Shown here: piece after piece, positions 5,384 to 11,910 of the stretch | Position numbering within the stretch: the stretch's first letter is position 1 | Layout: each line of letters starts with the position of its first letter | The notes under the pieces: model-generated | The model's database searches: none | What the model saw: the letters and a program-made list of their open reading frames with translations, nothing else | What the model was told of the DNA's origin: nothing | Made by a program: the position numbers and the translations under genes | From: an uncultured Clostridia bacterium | GTDB lineage: Bacteria > Bacillota > Clostridia > Oscillospirales > Acutalibacteraceae | Assembly: GCA_947623765.1 (NCBI GenBank) | Contig: CANQIG010000034.1 | Span: forward strand, 1 to 13,050 | Reading direction: 5' to 3' | Length of the DNA: 13,050 nucleotides

Positions 5384-7231
5384 ATGATCAACAGCAAGCT
5401 GGAACGTATTTTGCAGAAAGTGCAAAAGCCCGGCAGGTATGTCGGAGGGGAACTGAATTCGGTCGTCAAGGAAAAGTCCGAGGTGGAGGTCCGCTTCGCG
5501 TTTTGCTTTCCGGACACGTACGAGATCGGGATGTCGCATCTCGGGATAAAGATCCTGTATTCGCTTTTCAACGAAAAGCCGTATATCTGGTGCGAACGGG
5601 TCTTTGCGCCGTGGATCGACATGGAAGCGGAGATGCAGAAAAACGGTCTTCCGCTTTACGCGCTGGAAAGCGGGGACCCGGTCCGTGATTTTGATTTCAT
5701 CGGGTTCACGCTCCAATATGAGCTGAGTTACACCAATATTTTACAGATGTTGAAGCTCGCGGGCGTCCCGGTCCTCGCGAAGGACCGAAAGGAGCTTTTC
5801 AACATTGTCGTGGGCGGCGGCCCCTGTGCCTGCAACCCGGAGCCCATCGCCGACTTCTTCGACCTGTTTTTCCTCGGGGACGGGGAGGAGGTCGATCTGG
5901 AAGTGATCGAGCTCTACCGCAAGTGCAGGAAGGCCGGGGCGTCGAAGGAGGAATTCCTGCGCGAGGCCGCGAAGATCGAGGGGGTCTACGTGCCCTCCCT
6001 GTACGACGTCGTTTATAACGCGGACGGCACCGTGCAGCGGTATATCCCGAAGGACGGCGCGCCGGAGAAGATCCGCAAGCGGAACTGCATGGACCTGGAC
6101 GCGATGTATTTCCCGGAGAGCTTCGTCGTTCCGAACATCGACGTCGTGTTCGACCGTGCGACGGTGGAGGTCCTGCGCGGCTGTATCCGCGGCTGCCGGT
6201 TCTGCCAGGCGGGATTTCTCTATCGGCCGTTTCGGGAAAAGAGCGTGGAGACGCTCAGCCGGCAGGCGCGGAGCCTCTGCGAGACGACGGGCTACGACGA
6301 GGTCTCTCTGTCCTCGCTCAGCACAACGGATCACACAAAGCTGTTTGAGCTTTTGGACGAGCTCCACACCTGGACGGAAGACAGCAAGGTCAGCGTCACG
6401 CTGCCCTCGCTGCGCGTGGACAAGTTTTCGGTCGAACTGACGGAGAAGATCAAGTCCATCCGAAAGGGCGGGCTGACCTTCGCGCCGGAGGCGGGGACGC
6501 AGCGGATGCGGGACGTAATCAACAAGAACGTCACCGAGGAAGAGCTTAAAAAAACGGTCTCCATCGCGTTCAACAACGGATGGGAGCATATCAAACTGTA
6601 TTTTATGATCGGGCTGCCGACCGAGACCGACGAGGACGTCACCGGGATCACCGAGCTCGGGCACAAAGTCGTGGACTGGTATTACGAGGCGGAGAACCGC
6701 CGGAAGGGAAGACCGGTCTCTGTGACGGCGAGCGCGGCGGCGTTCGTGCCGAAGCCCTTCACGCCGTTCCAATGGTTTGGGCAGGACACGATCGAGACGC
6801 TCGAACATAAGCAGAAGCTTCTGAAAAGCACGGTCCGGAACCGGAAGCTCACGGTGAATTACCACGGCGCCGAGACGAGCTTTCTGGAGGCGGTCTTTGC
6901 CCGGGGCGACCGTCGGCTCTCTGCGGTTCTCCTCGAAGCGCACAGGCGCGGGCTGCATTTTGACGGCTGGGGGGACTGTTTTGATTTCGACGCGTGGATG
7001 CGGATCTTTGCGGATCTCGGCGTCGATCCCGCGTTTTACGCGAACCGCACGCGGTCCTTCGACGAGGTTTTCCCGTGGGATCACCTCGATTACGGCATCC
7101 GAAAGGAATTCCTGATCGAGGAATGCAAAAGGGCGTACCGCGCCGAGACGACGCCGAACTGCGCGGAGAAGTGTTCCGGCTGCGGCGCTGCGTGCTTTGG
7201 AGGAGGGATCTGCATTGCGAAAAGAAATTAG
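5384..7231 (+). CDS. B12-binding domain/radical SAM protein (TIGR03960-type)
   Basis: Uncharacterised radical SAM enzyme of the family with an N-terminal cobalamin-binding-like domain; substrate unknown. The 615 residues fit the family length. The N-terminal alpha/beta part (about 20-200) has EIGMSHLG (47-54) and VVGGGPCACNPEP (142-154), as in B12-binding folds. The radical SAM core follows, with the cluster motif CIRGCRFC supplying C267, C271 and C274, then GGLTFAPEAGTQRMR (362-376) and MIGLPTE (408-414). The C-terminal tail has five cysteines (593, 597, 600, 604, 610), which could bind a second metal cluster. The start ATG 5384 follows a purine-rich AAAGGCGG site at about 5370-5377. It overlaps the DUF2344 gene by 17 bases; the two occur together or fused in many bacteria, so a joint reaction, perhaps on RNA or ribosomal components, is inferred but unproven. 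Confidence 0.93.
   Translation: MINSKLERILQKVQKPGRYVGGELNSVVKEKSEVEVRFAFCFPDTYEIGMSHLGIKILYSLFNEKPYIWCERVFAPWIDMEAEMQKNGLPLYALESGDPVRDFDFIGFTLQYELSYTNILQMLKLAGVPVLAKDRKELFNIVVGGGPCACNPEPIADFFDLFFLGDGEEVDLEVIELYRKCRKAGASKEEFLREAAKIEGVYVPSLYDVVYNADGTVQRYIPKDGAPEKIRKRNCMDLDAMYFPESFVVPNIDVVFDRATVEVLRGCIRGCRFCQAGFLYRPFREKSVETLSRQARSLCETTGYDEVSLSSLSTTDHTKLFELLDELHTWTEDSKVSVTLPSLRVDKFSVELTEKIKSIRKGGLTFAPEAGTQRMRDVINKNVTEEELKKTVSIAFNNGWEHIKLYFMIGLPTETDEDVTGITELGHKVVDWYYEAENRRKGRPVSVTASAAAFVPKPFTPFQWFGQDTIETLEHKQKLLKSTVRNRKLTVNYHGAETSFLEAVFARGDRRLSAVLLEAHRRGLHFDGWGDCFDFDAWMRIFADLGVDPAFYANRTRSFDEVFPWDHLDYGIRKEFLIEECKRAYRAETTPNCAEKCSGCGAACFGGGICIAKRN
7201..7207 (+). promoter_or_regulatory. Ribosome binding site fixing the TTG start of the DUF2344 gene
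   Basis: AGGAGGG lies 7 bases before TTG 7215. An in-frame ATG at 7197 overlaps this site and has no upstream site of its own, so TTG is the better start. Confidence 0.82.
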
Positions 7232-7868
7232 GATCTGGTTTTCCAAGAAGGGCGCGTCGCGGTTCATCTCCCATCTCAATCTGAACCGGTGTATGTCCCG
7301 CGCAATCCATCGGGCAAAGCTGCCCGTCTGGTACACGGAAGGGTATAATCCGCACGTCTTTCTCTCCTTCGCGGCGCCGCTGTCCCTCGGCTTTGAGGGT
7401 GAGCGGGAGAGCATGGACATCCGGCTGATCGAGGAGATGCCCTACGACCTGCTGCTCGAGCGTCTGAACGCCGGGCTCCCGCCGGATATCCGCGCGTATG
7501 AGGTGACGGAGCCGGTCATGAAGCCGGGAGAGATTGCTTTTGCGGAATATCACATCGTGTTCAGCGGCGGCGATCCGGAGGGGACCTCCGAAGCGCTGTG
7601 GCGCATCCTGCACAACGACGCGCTGATCGTGGAGAAGAAGACGAAGAAGGGCGCACAGCAGGTGGACATCCTGCCGTATTTCAAGAACGCGGGGATCCTC
7701 GTGCTGGGCGGCGGCGTCATGATGGACGTGACGCTTCCCGCCGGGAGCGAGGGCAGTGTGAACCCGTCGCTCTTTCTGGAGGCCGTGGAACCGCACCTTG
7801 GGGCCTCAGTCCTCGCCAAGGTGCAGAGGCTCCGCCTGCTGGACCGGGAAAAAAGGGAATTTCGGTAA
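7215..7868 (+). CDS. DUF2344 radical SAM-linked protein (TIGR03936-type)
   Basis: Partner protein found next to, or fused to, the TIGR03960-type radical SAM enzyme; biochemical function unknown. The 217-residue product starts at TTG 7215 and begins with the typical RIWFSKKGASRFISHLN, followed by the conserved EGYNPH and LSFAAPLSLG (near 39-59), which define the family. It overlaps the upstream gene by 17 bases, so co-translation in equal amounts is likely. In most clostridia the next genes are rng and rplU; here a new promoter and rplS come next. There is no recognisable terminator after it, so some transcripts may continue into rplS. Confidence 0.92.
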   Translation: MRKEIRIWFSKKGASRFISHLNLNRCMSRAIHRAKLPVWYTEGYNPHVFLSFAAPLSLGFEGERESMDIRLIEEMPYDLLLERLNAGLPPDIRAYEVTEPVMKPGEIAFAEYHIVFSGGDPEGTSEALWRILHNDALIVEKKTKKGAQQVDILPYFKNAGILVLGGGVMMDVTLPAGSEGSVNPSLFLEAVEPHLGASVLAKVQRLRLLDREKREFR

Positions 7869-7875
7869 AAAACTC

Positions 7876-7904
7876 TTGCATTTTCCCTTCGGGTGTGCTA
7901 TAAT
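7876..7904 (+). promoter_or_regulatory. Sigma-A promoter of rplS
   Basis: TTGCAT (7876-7881), 17-base spacer, TATAAT (7899-7904). The -10 is perfect and the -35 matches four of six. Transcription would begin near 7911, exactly where the leader structure begins. Confidence 0.9.
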
Positions 7905-7910
7905 ACGAAA

Positions 7911-8048
7911 GCATTTGGATACCGTTGGCCCTCACAAGCTGCCAATGGGGTTCACTGCACGGCGAAAAGCCGCGTCTTTGAAGCGGGCAGTCCTCTGCAC
8001 ATCGGATGCATGAATGCCTGAATTTTGATCCACAGGAGGATATTGCAA
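7911..8048 (+). ncRNA. Structured 5' leader of rplS (candidate L19 autoregulatory leader)
   Basis: The untranslated leader folds by inspection into a closed multi-arm structure. An outer stem pairs 7911-7920 with 8001-8009 (GCAT/ATGC core, G-U pairs and one bulge). Within it, CCGTTGGC (7922-7929) pairs with GCCAATGG (7941-7948) over an 11-base loop, one pair being G-U. A second arm pairs ACTGC (7954-7958) with GCAGT (7987-7991) around CGGC-GAAAA-GCCG (7960-7972). The outer stem would start at the predicted first transcribed base. A putative L19 leader in front of rplS is described in low-GC Gram-positives (Rfam L19_leader); whether this belongs to that family needs a covariance model search. 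L19 binding and feedback is the expected role, by inference. The ribosome site AGGAGG (8034-8039) lies just outside the fold. Confidence 0.68.
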
Positions 8049-8390
8049 ATGGACGCACTGAAACTGATCGCTGCCGATTCCGTCAAGGCGGAGGTCCCGC
8101 AGTTTGGGATCGGCGACACCGTACGCATCAGCGTGAACATCCGAGAGGGTGAGCGCGAGAGGATCCAGCAGTTTGAAGGCACCGTCATCGCGCGGAAGGG
8201 TTCCGGCGTTGCGGAGACCTTCACCGTCCGCCGTGTTTCTTACGGCGTCGGCCTGGAGAGAGTTTTCCCGCTGCATTCCCCGAATGTCAAGGAGATCCAG
8301 GTGATCCGCAAGGGCCATGTGCGCCGTGCGAAGCTGTACTATCTGCGTGACCGTGTCGGCAAGGCCGCGAGAGTGAAGGAAAAGCTCTGA
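8049..8390 (+). CDS. rplS: 50S ribosomal protein L19
   Basis: Large-subunit protein at the interface with the 30S subunit. The 113 residues show the whole family: PQFGIGDTV near the start, the IREGERERIQQFEG segment with GTVIARKGSG, the SYGVGLERVFPLHSP core, and RAKLYYLRDRVGKAAR at the end. The start at ATG 8049 is fixed by AGGAGG 8034-8039 with a 9-base spacer; an upstream in-frame ATG at 8025 lies before that site and is rejected. In most Firmicutes rplS is the last gene of rpsP-rimM-trmD-rplS. Here it stands alone behind its own promoter and leader, with lepB-rbgA-rnhB downstream. Confidence 0.98.
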   Translation: MDALKLIAADSVKAEVPQFGIGDTVRISVNIREGERERIQQFEGTVIARKGSGVAETFTVRRVSYGVGLERVFPLHSPNVKEIQVIRKGHVRRAKLYYLRDRVGKAARVKEKL

Positions 8391-8410
8391 GAACCGAATA
8401 ACGGAAAGGG

Positions 8411-8443
8411 AAAAGGGGCAAAACGGGTTTTTGTCCCTTTTTT
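8411..8443 (+). terminator. Intrinsic terminator between rplS and lepB
   Basis: AAAAGGGGCAAAA (8411-8423) pairs with 8429-8441 (TTTTGTCCCTTTT), one G-T pair, around loop CGGGT, with the T run continuing to 8443. It lies 20 bases after the rplS stop. No good promoter fits between it and the lepB ribosome site, so it probably attenuates rather than ends the transcript. Confidence 0.88.
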
Positions 8444-8481
8444 GCATTGTACAGGAGTTCCGAAAAAAGGAGTGGATCAGC

Positions 8482-9045
8482 ATGGATTCCGGTATCGTGA
8501 CCGCAAAACGCTGGGTGAAGACGCTTTATGAGTGGCTGGAGGAGATCGTAGTCTCCCTGTGCGTCGTGATCCTGATTTTTACCTTTTTCTTCCGCATCGT
8601 GACCGTGTCCCAGCATTCTATGGAGCCGAATTATGTGGAAGGGGAAAAGGTGATCGTGACGAACCTCGGGACCTCTGTGGAGCAGGGAAAGGTCGTCGTC
8701 ATCACGAATGTCCTCGATGAGCCCATCATCAAGCGCGTGATCGCGACCGAAGGACAGGTGATCGACATCGATTACGACGAGGGCGTCGTCTATGTGGACG
8801 GAGAAGCGCTCGATGAACGGCAGTTCGGCATCCAGAACGGGATCACGACGAGCCCGCACGCCTCGTATGAGCCGCTGGTCCTGCCGCAGACCGTTCCGCC
8901 GGGGTGCGTGTTCGTCCTCGGCGATAACCGCGGCGTCTCCAAGGACAGCCGCTACGCGGAGGTGGGCATGATCGACACCCGCCACATTCTCGGCGTCGCC
9001 GTCTTTACGATCTACCCGTTCGACCGCTTTGGATTCATCGACTGA
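8482..9045 (+). CDS. lepB: Type I signal peptidase
   Basis: Membrane serine protease that removes signal peptides from secreted proteins, active site outside the membrane. The 187-residue product is the short Gram-positive (SipS-like) form with one N-terminal span (about 22-43). The catalytic serine is S46 in SQHSMEPN, the general base lysine is K84 in IIKRVIA, and the conserved box GDNRGVSKDSR spans 147-157. SQHSM replaces the commoner SGxSM. Start chosen at ATG 8482 because AAAGGAG (8466-8472) lies 9 bases upstream; an in-frame alternative at 8431 lies inside the terminator hairpin. lepB between rplS and rbgA is a familiar order in Firmicutes. Confidence 0.96.
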   Translation: MDSGIVTAKRWVKTLYEWLEEIVVSLCVVILIFTFFFRIVTVSQHSMEPNYVEGEKVIVTNLGTSVEQGKVVVITNVLDEPIIKRVIATEGQVIDIDYDEGVVYVDGEALDERQFGIQNGITTSPHASYEPLVLPQTVPPGCVFVLGDNRGVSKDSRYAEVGMIDTRHILGVAVFTIYPFDRFGFID

Positions 9046-9072
9046 CCGCCGGGACTGGAAAGGAGCCGCCAA

Positions 9073-9993
9073 ATGAGCGACACGCAAAATGTACAGTGGT
9101 TCCCCGGGCACATGGCGAAAACCCGGCGCGCGATCTCCGCGAGCCTGAAGCTCGTGGATGTCGCCGCGGAGCTCATCGACGCGCGCGTGCCTGTGAGCAG
9201 CCGGAACCCGGAGCTCCGGCGGATCCTCGGGACAAAGCCGAGGATCGTGCTCCTGAATAAAGCGGATATGGCGGACCCCGCGTGTACCGCCCGGTGGGTG
9301 GAGGAACTTGCCCGGCACGGAACGGCTGCGCTGCCCATCGACTGCAAAAGCGGAAAAGGGATCGCACGTCTGCTCCCCGCGCTACGCGAAGTCCTGAAAG
9401 AGCAGATCGCTTCGTGGGAGCGGAAGGGCATGGCGGGCAGGCCGATCCGCATTCTCGTCGTGGGCGTGCCGAATGTCGGGAAATCGTCCCTCATCAACAG
9501 GCTCCTCAAGGGCGGCGCGGGAAAGGCCGCCGTGCAGGACAGGCCGGGCGTGACGCGCAGGAACCAATGGTATACCATCGGAAAAGGTTTTGAGCTTCTG
9601 GATACGCCGGGCGTCCTGTGGCCGAAGTTTGAAGACCCGGTCGTCGGGGAACATCTGGCGTTCACCGGCGCGATCCGCGACGAGATCCTCGACGCGGAGG
9701 GACTCTCCGCGCGGCTGCTGGAGCTGGTCGTGTCCCTGTATCCCAAGGCCGTCCCGGAACGGTACGGCGTGGAGCTGCCCGAAGGGGCCGCGCTTCCCGG
9801 ATATGAGATCCTCGAACGGATCGGGAAAAAGCGCGGGATGCTGGTTTCCGGCGGCAATGTGGATACCGAGCGCGCCGCCGTACACGTTCTCGACGAGTAT
9901 CGGGCGGGAAAGCTTGGGAGGATCACGCTGGAATGGCCGGGAACGGCGCTTCCGCCGCAGGAGGAAAAGAAGGATGCCGGATTACAGCTTTGA
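9073..9993 (+). CDS. rbgA: Ribosome biogenesis GTPase A
   Basis: Essential GTPase in late 50S subunit assembly. The 306 residues have the circularly permuted motif order of the YlqF/YawG family: the N-terminal WFPGHM (9-14) with the His (H13) equivalent to the catalytic histidine, G4 NKAD (62-65), G1 GVPNVGKSS (131-139), G2 threonine T161 in RPGVTR, and G3 DTPG (177-180), then a helical C-terminal domain. ATG 9073 follows AAAGGAG (9059-9065). It overlaps rnhB by 20 bases. Placement next to rplS fits its role, since RbgA and L19 both belong to the large subunit, and B. subtilis has the same rplS-rbgA-rnhB order. Confidence 0.97.
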   Translation: MSDTQNVQWFPGHMAKTRRAISASLKLVDVAAELIDARVPVSSRNPELRRILGTKPRIVLLNKADMADPACTARWVEELARHGTAALPIDCKSGKGIARLLPALREVLKEQIASWERKGMAGRPIRILVVGVPNVGKSSLINRLLKGGAGKAAVQDRPGVTRRNQWYTIGKGFELLDTPGVLWPKFEDPVVGEHLAFTGAIRDEILDAEGLSARLLELVVSLYPKAVPERYGVELPEGAALPGYEILERIGKKRGMLVSGGNVDTERAAVHVLDEYRAGKLGRITLEWPGTALPPQEEKKDAGLQL

Positions 9994-10570
9994 GCGTAAC
10001 GCAGTGCGGCGCGGTTTCCTTTCCGTCTGCGGGATTGACGAGGCCGGGCGCGGCCCGCTTGCGGGGCCAGTCTGCGCGGCGGCGGTGATCCTGCCGGACG
10101 GTTTGGAGATCCCCGGGCTGGACGATTCCAAGAAGCTCACGGAGAAGAAACGGGAAGCGCTATTCCCTGTGATTGAGGAGAAAGCGGTCGCCTTTGGCAT
10201 TGCATTTGCGAGCGAGCAGGAGATTGACGAGATCAACATCCTGCAGGCGACGTTTCTCGCGATGCGGCGCGCGTTCGACGCGCTTTCGGCGCCGTGCGTG
10301 TATGCGCTCGTCGACGGGAACCGGATGCCCCCGCTGCCCGTCCCCGGGGAGACGGTCGTGAAGGGAGACGGGCGCTCCATGAGCATTGCCGCGGCTTCGA
10401 TCCTCGCGAAAGTGAGCCGGGACCGGCTGATGCTGGAATATGCGAAGCAGTATCCGCAATACGAATTTGAACAGCATAAAGGCTACGGAACGAAGCTCCA
10501 TGTCGAGCGGCTCCGGGAATTCGGCCCGTCGCCGATCCACCGAAGGACGTTCCTCGGGAAGATCCTTTGA
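9974..10570 (+). CDS. rnhB: Ribonuclease HII
   Basis: Cleaves RNA in RNA/DNA hybrids and starts removal of single ribonucleotides misincorporated in DNA. The 198-residue protein carries the DEDD active site: D22 and E23 in GIDEAGRGPLAGPV, D114 in ALVDGN, and D132 in KGDGRS, followed by the conserved AAASILAKVSRDR and HKGYGT segments. The 18-residue distance between D114 and D132 equals that in the E. coli enzyme. The frame is open much further upstream (to 9590, inside rbgA), but ATG 9974 is the right start: AGGAGG at 9959-9964 lies 9 bases before it and the family motif begins about 20 residues later. Confidence 0.97.
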   Translation: MPDYSFERNAVRRGFLSVCGIDEAGRGPLAGPVCAAAVILPDGLEIPGLDDSKKLTEKKREALFPVIEEKAVAFGIAFASEQEIDEINILQATFLAMRRAFDALSAPCVYALVDGNRMPPLPVPGETVVKGDGRSMSIAAASILAKVSRDRLMLEYAKQYPQYEFEQHKGYGTKLHVERLREFGPSPIHRRTFLGKIL

Positions 10571-10584
10571 GGGGGGGCGCGGCC

Positions 10585-10938
10585 GTGCCGAACACCGTGA
10601 CGGGCGCCCTCGGAGAACAGAGGACGGCCAAATATCTGGAAGAAAGAGGATACGAGATCGTTGCGCGGAATTTCCGCTGCCGCTTCGGCGAGATCGACAT
10701 CATCGCCAAAAACGACCGGTATCTTGCGTTTGTCGAGGTCAAGACGAGGGACGTCGACGGCCTAGGCCATCCGTTCGCGTTCATCACGCCGGCGAAGCAG
10801 CGCAAGGTGGTCCGCGCGGCGCAGTATTATTTACAGCGATTTCCGACGGCGCTCCAGCCGCGCTTTGACGCCGCGGCGGTCTACACCGAGGCGGGCAGAG
10901 CGGAACGGATCGAGTATTTGGAGAATGCGTTTTACTGA
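10585..10938 (+). CDS. yraN: UPF0102 / YraN family nuclease-like protein
   Basis: Small protein with a predicted endonuclease-like (restriction-enzyme-type) fold; precise function unknown, though its usual partner rnhB hints at nucleic acid metabolism. The 117 residues show the family signature: GALGEQRTAKYLEERGY near the N-terminus, NFRCRFGEIDIIA (about 29-41) and FVEVKTR (about 49-55), which together carry the acidic and lysine residues of a PD-(D/E)xK-like site. I chose GTG 10585 because the G-rich stretch GAGGGGGGG (10569-10577) lies 7 bases before it and the resulting N-terminus matches the family. A TTG at 10567 overlapping the rnhB stop would add six residues with no family counterpart. 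Confidence 0.93.
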   Translation: MPNTVTGALGEQRTAKYLEERGYEIVARNFRCRFGEIDIIAKNDRYLAFVEVKTRDVDGLGHPFAFITPAKQRKVVRAAQYYLQRFPTALQPRFDAAAVYTEAGRAERIEYLENAFY

Positions 10939-10951
10939 GAGGGGATAAACG

Positions 10952-11890
10952 ATGCGATATTTTGACCTGCACTGCGACACGCTGACCGGCGCGCTGCACA
11001 CCGGAAGATCGGTCGTGCAGAACGAAGGGATGCACATGAGCGTGGAAAAAGGGAAGTACCTCGCGCCGTATGTGCAGTGCATGGCGGTCTTCGTGCCGGA
11101 CAGATTCCGGGGCGAGGAGGCGCTCGCCTTTTTTGACCGCCACGCCGATTTCTTTGAATCGGAGGCGAAAAGCGGCGCGTTTGCCGTTGTGCGCGGCGGG
11201 GAGGACCTCGCGGCGCTGGAAAACGGCCCGGGCGTCGGGCTGATGCTGACCGTAGAGGGCGGCGCGGCGCTTGCCGGAAAGCTCGAAAATGTCGCGCACC
11301 TGCGGGAACGCGGCGTGCGGATGATGACGCTGACGTGGAATGGCAGCAACGAGATCGGCAGCGGCATCGGTTCCGAGGATACCTATGGTCTGACGCCGTT
11401 CGGGCGCGAGGTCATCCCGGAGATGGAACGGGCGGGGATCGCCGTGGACATCTCCCACGCGAGCGAAAGGCTTTTCTGGGACGTCGCAGAGATCGCGAAA
11501 AGGCCGCTTGTTGCCTCCCATTCCAATGCAAAAACCGTCTGCGGACACCGCAGAAACCTGACGGACGCGCAGTTCGAGGCGATCCGAAAGTCCGGCGGGC
11601 TTGTCGGGCTGAACTACTACAACGCGTTTCTCCGGGACGAACCGGAACAGGCGAGCATCGAAGACGTTTACGCGCACGCAGAGCATTTTCTGGCGCTCGG
11701 CGGGGAAAAGACGCTTGCCATGGGGAGCGATTTTGACGGCTCCGAGATGCCGCGCGGCATTACCGGCGTGGAGTCCGTGGAGGACATCGCGAACGTTTTT
11801 CTGCGGCACAATCTGCCGGAAAGCCTTGTAGATGCGATCTTTTATCAAAACGCAGCGGATTTCTTCTGCCGGTATGACGGCGCGCTCTGA
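10952..11890 (+). CDS. Peptidase family M19 dipeptidase (membrane/renal dipeptidase type)
   Basis: Zinc dipeptidase with a TIM-barrel amidohydrolase-like fold; hydrolyses dipeptides, in some members D-residue-containing ones. The 312 residues carry the binuclear metal ligands: H7 and D9 in DLHCD, E102 in TVEGG, H169 in VDISHAS, H190 in ASHSNA, and D260 in GSDFDG. The GVRMMTLTWN segment (121-130) is also typical. There is no signal peptide, so it is probably cytosolic. ATG 10952 follows GAGAGGGG (10937-10944), overlapping the yraN stop. It sits 20 bases before thrC, consistent with an operon; a link to peptide-derived amino-acid supply is only inferred. The exact substrate cannot be told from sequence. 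Confidence 0.94.
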   Translation: MRYFDLHCDTLTGALHTGRSVVQNEGMHMSVEKGKYLAPYVQCMAVFVPDRFRGEEALAFFDRHADFFESEAKSGAFAVVRGGEDLAALENGPGVGLMLTVEGGAALAGKLENVAHLRERGVRMMTLTWNGSNEIGSGIGSEDTYGLTPFGREVIPEMERAGIAVDISHASERLFWDVAEIAKRPLVASHSNAKTVCGHRRNLTDAQFEAIRKSGGLVGLNYYNAFLRDEPEQASIEDVYAHAEHFLALGGEKTLAMGSDFDGSEMPRGITGVESVEDIANVFLRHNLPESLVDAIFYQNAADFFCRYDGAL

Positions 11891-11910
11891 CGCGCCGGGA
11901 AGGGATATTT

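Noticed and set aside
7853..7889. Inverted repeat AAGGGAA / TTCCCTT flanking the rplS -35 box as a possible operator
   Set aside because: Seven bases per arm in a low-complexity purine/pyrimidine setting, partly inside the end of the DUF2344 gene; likely by chance.
8431..8481. Earlier start for lepB giving 17 extra residues
   Set aside because: It would begin inside the terminator hairpin and has no ribosome site, whereas ATG 8482 has AAAGGAG at proper distance.
9590..9973. Upstream in-frame extension of the rnhB reading frame (to give about 326 residues)
   Set aside because: The extension lies inside rbgA in another frame, is Arg/Ser/Pro-rich without motifs, and a clear AGGAGG plus ATG 9974 gives a normal-length RNase HII.
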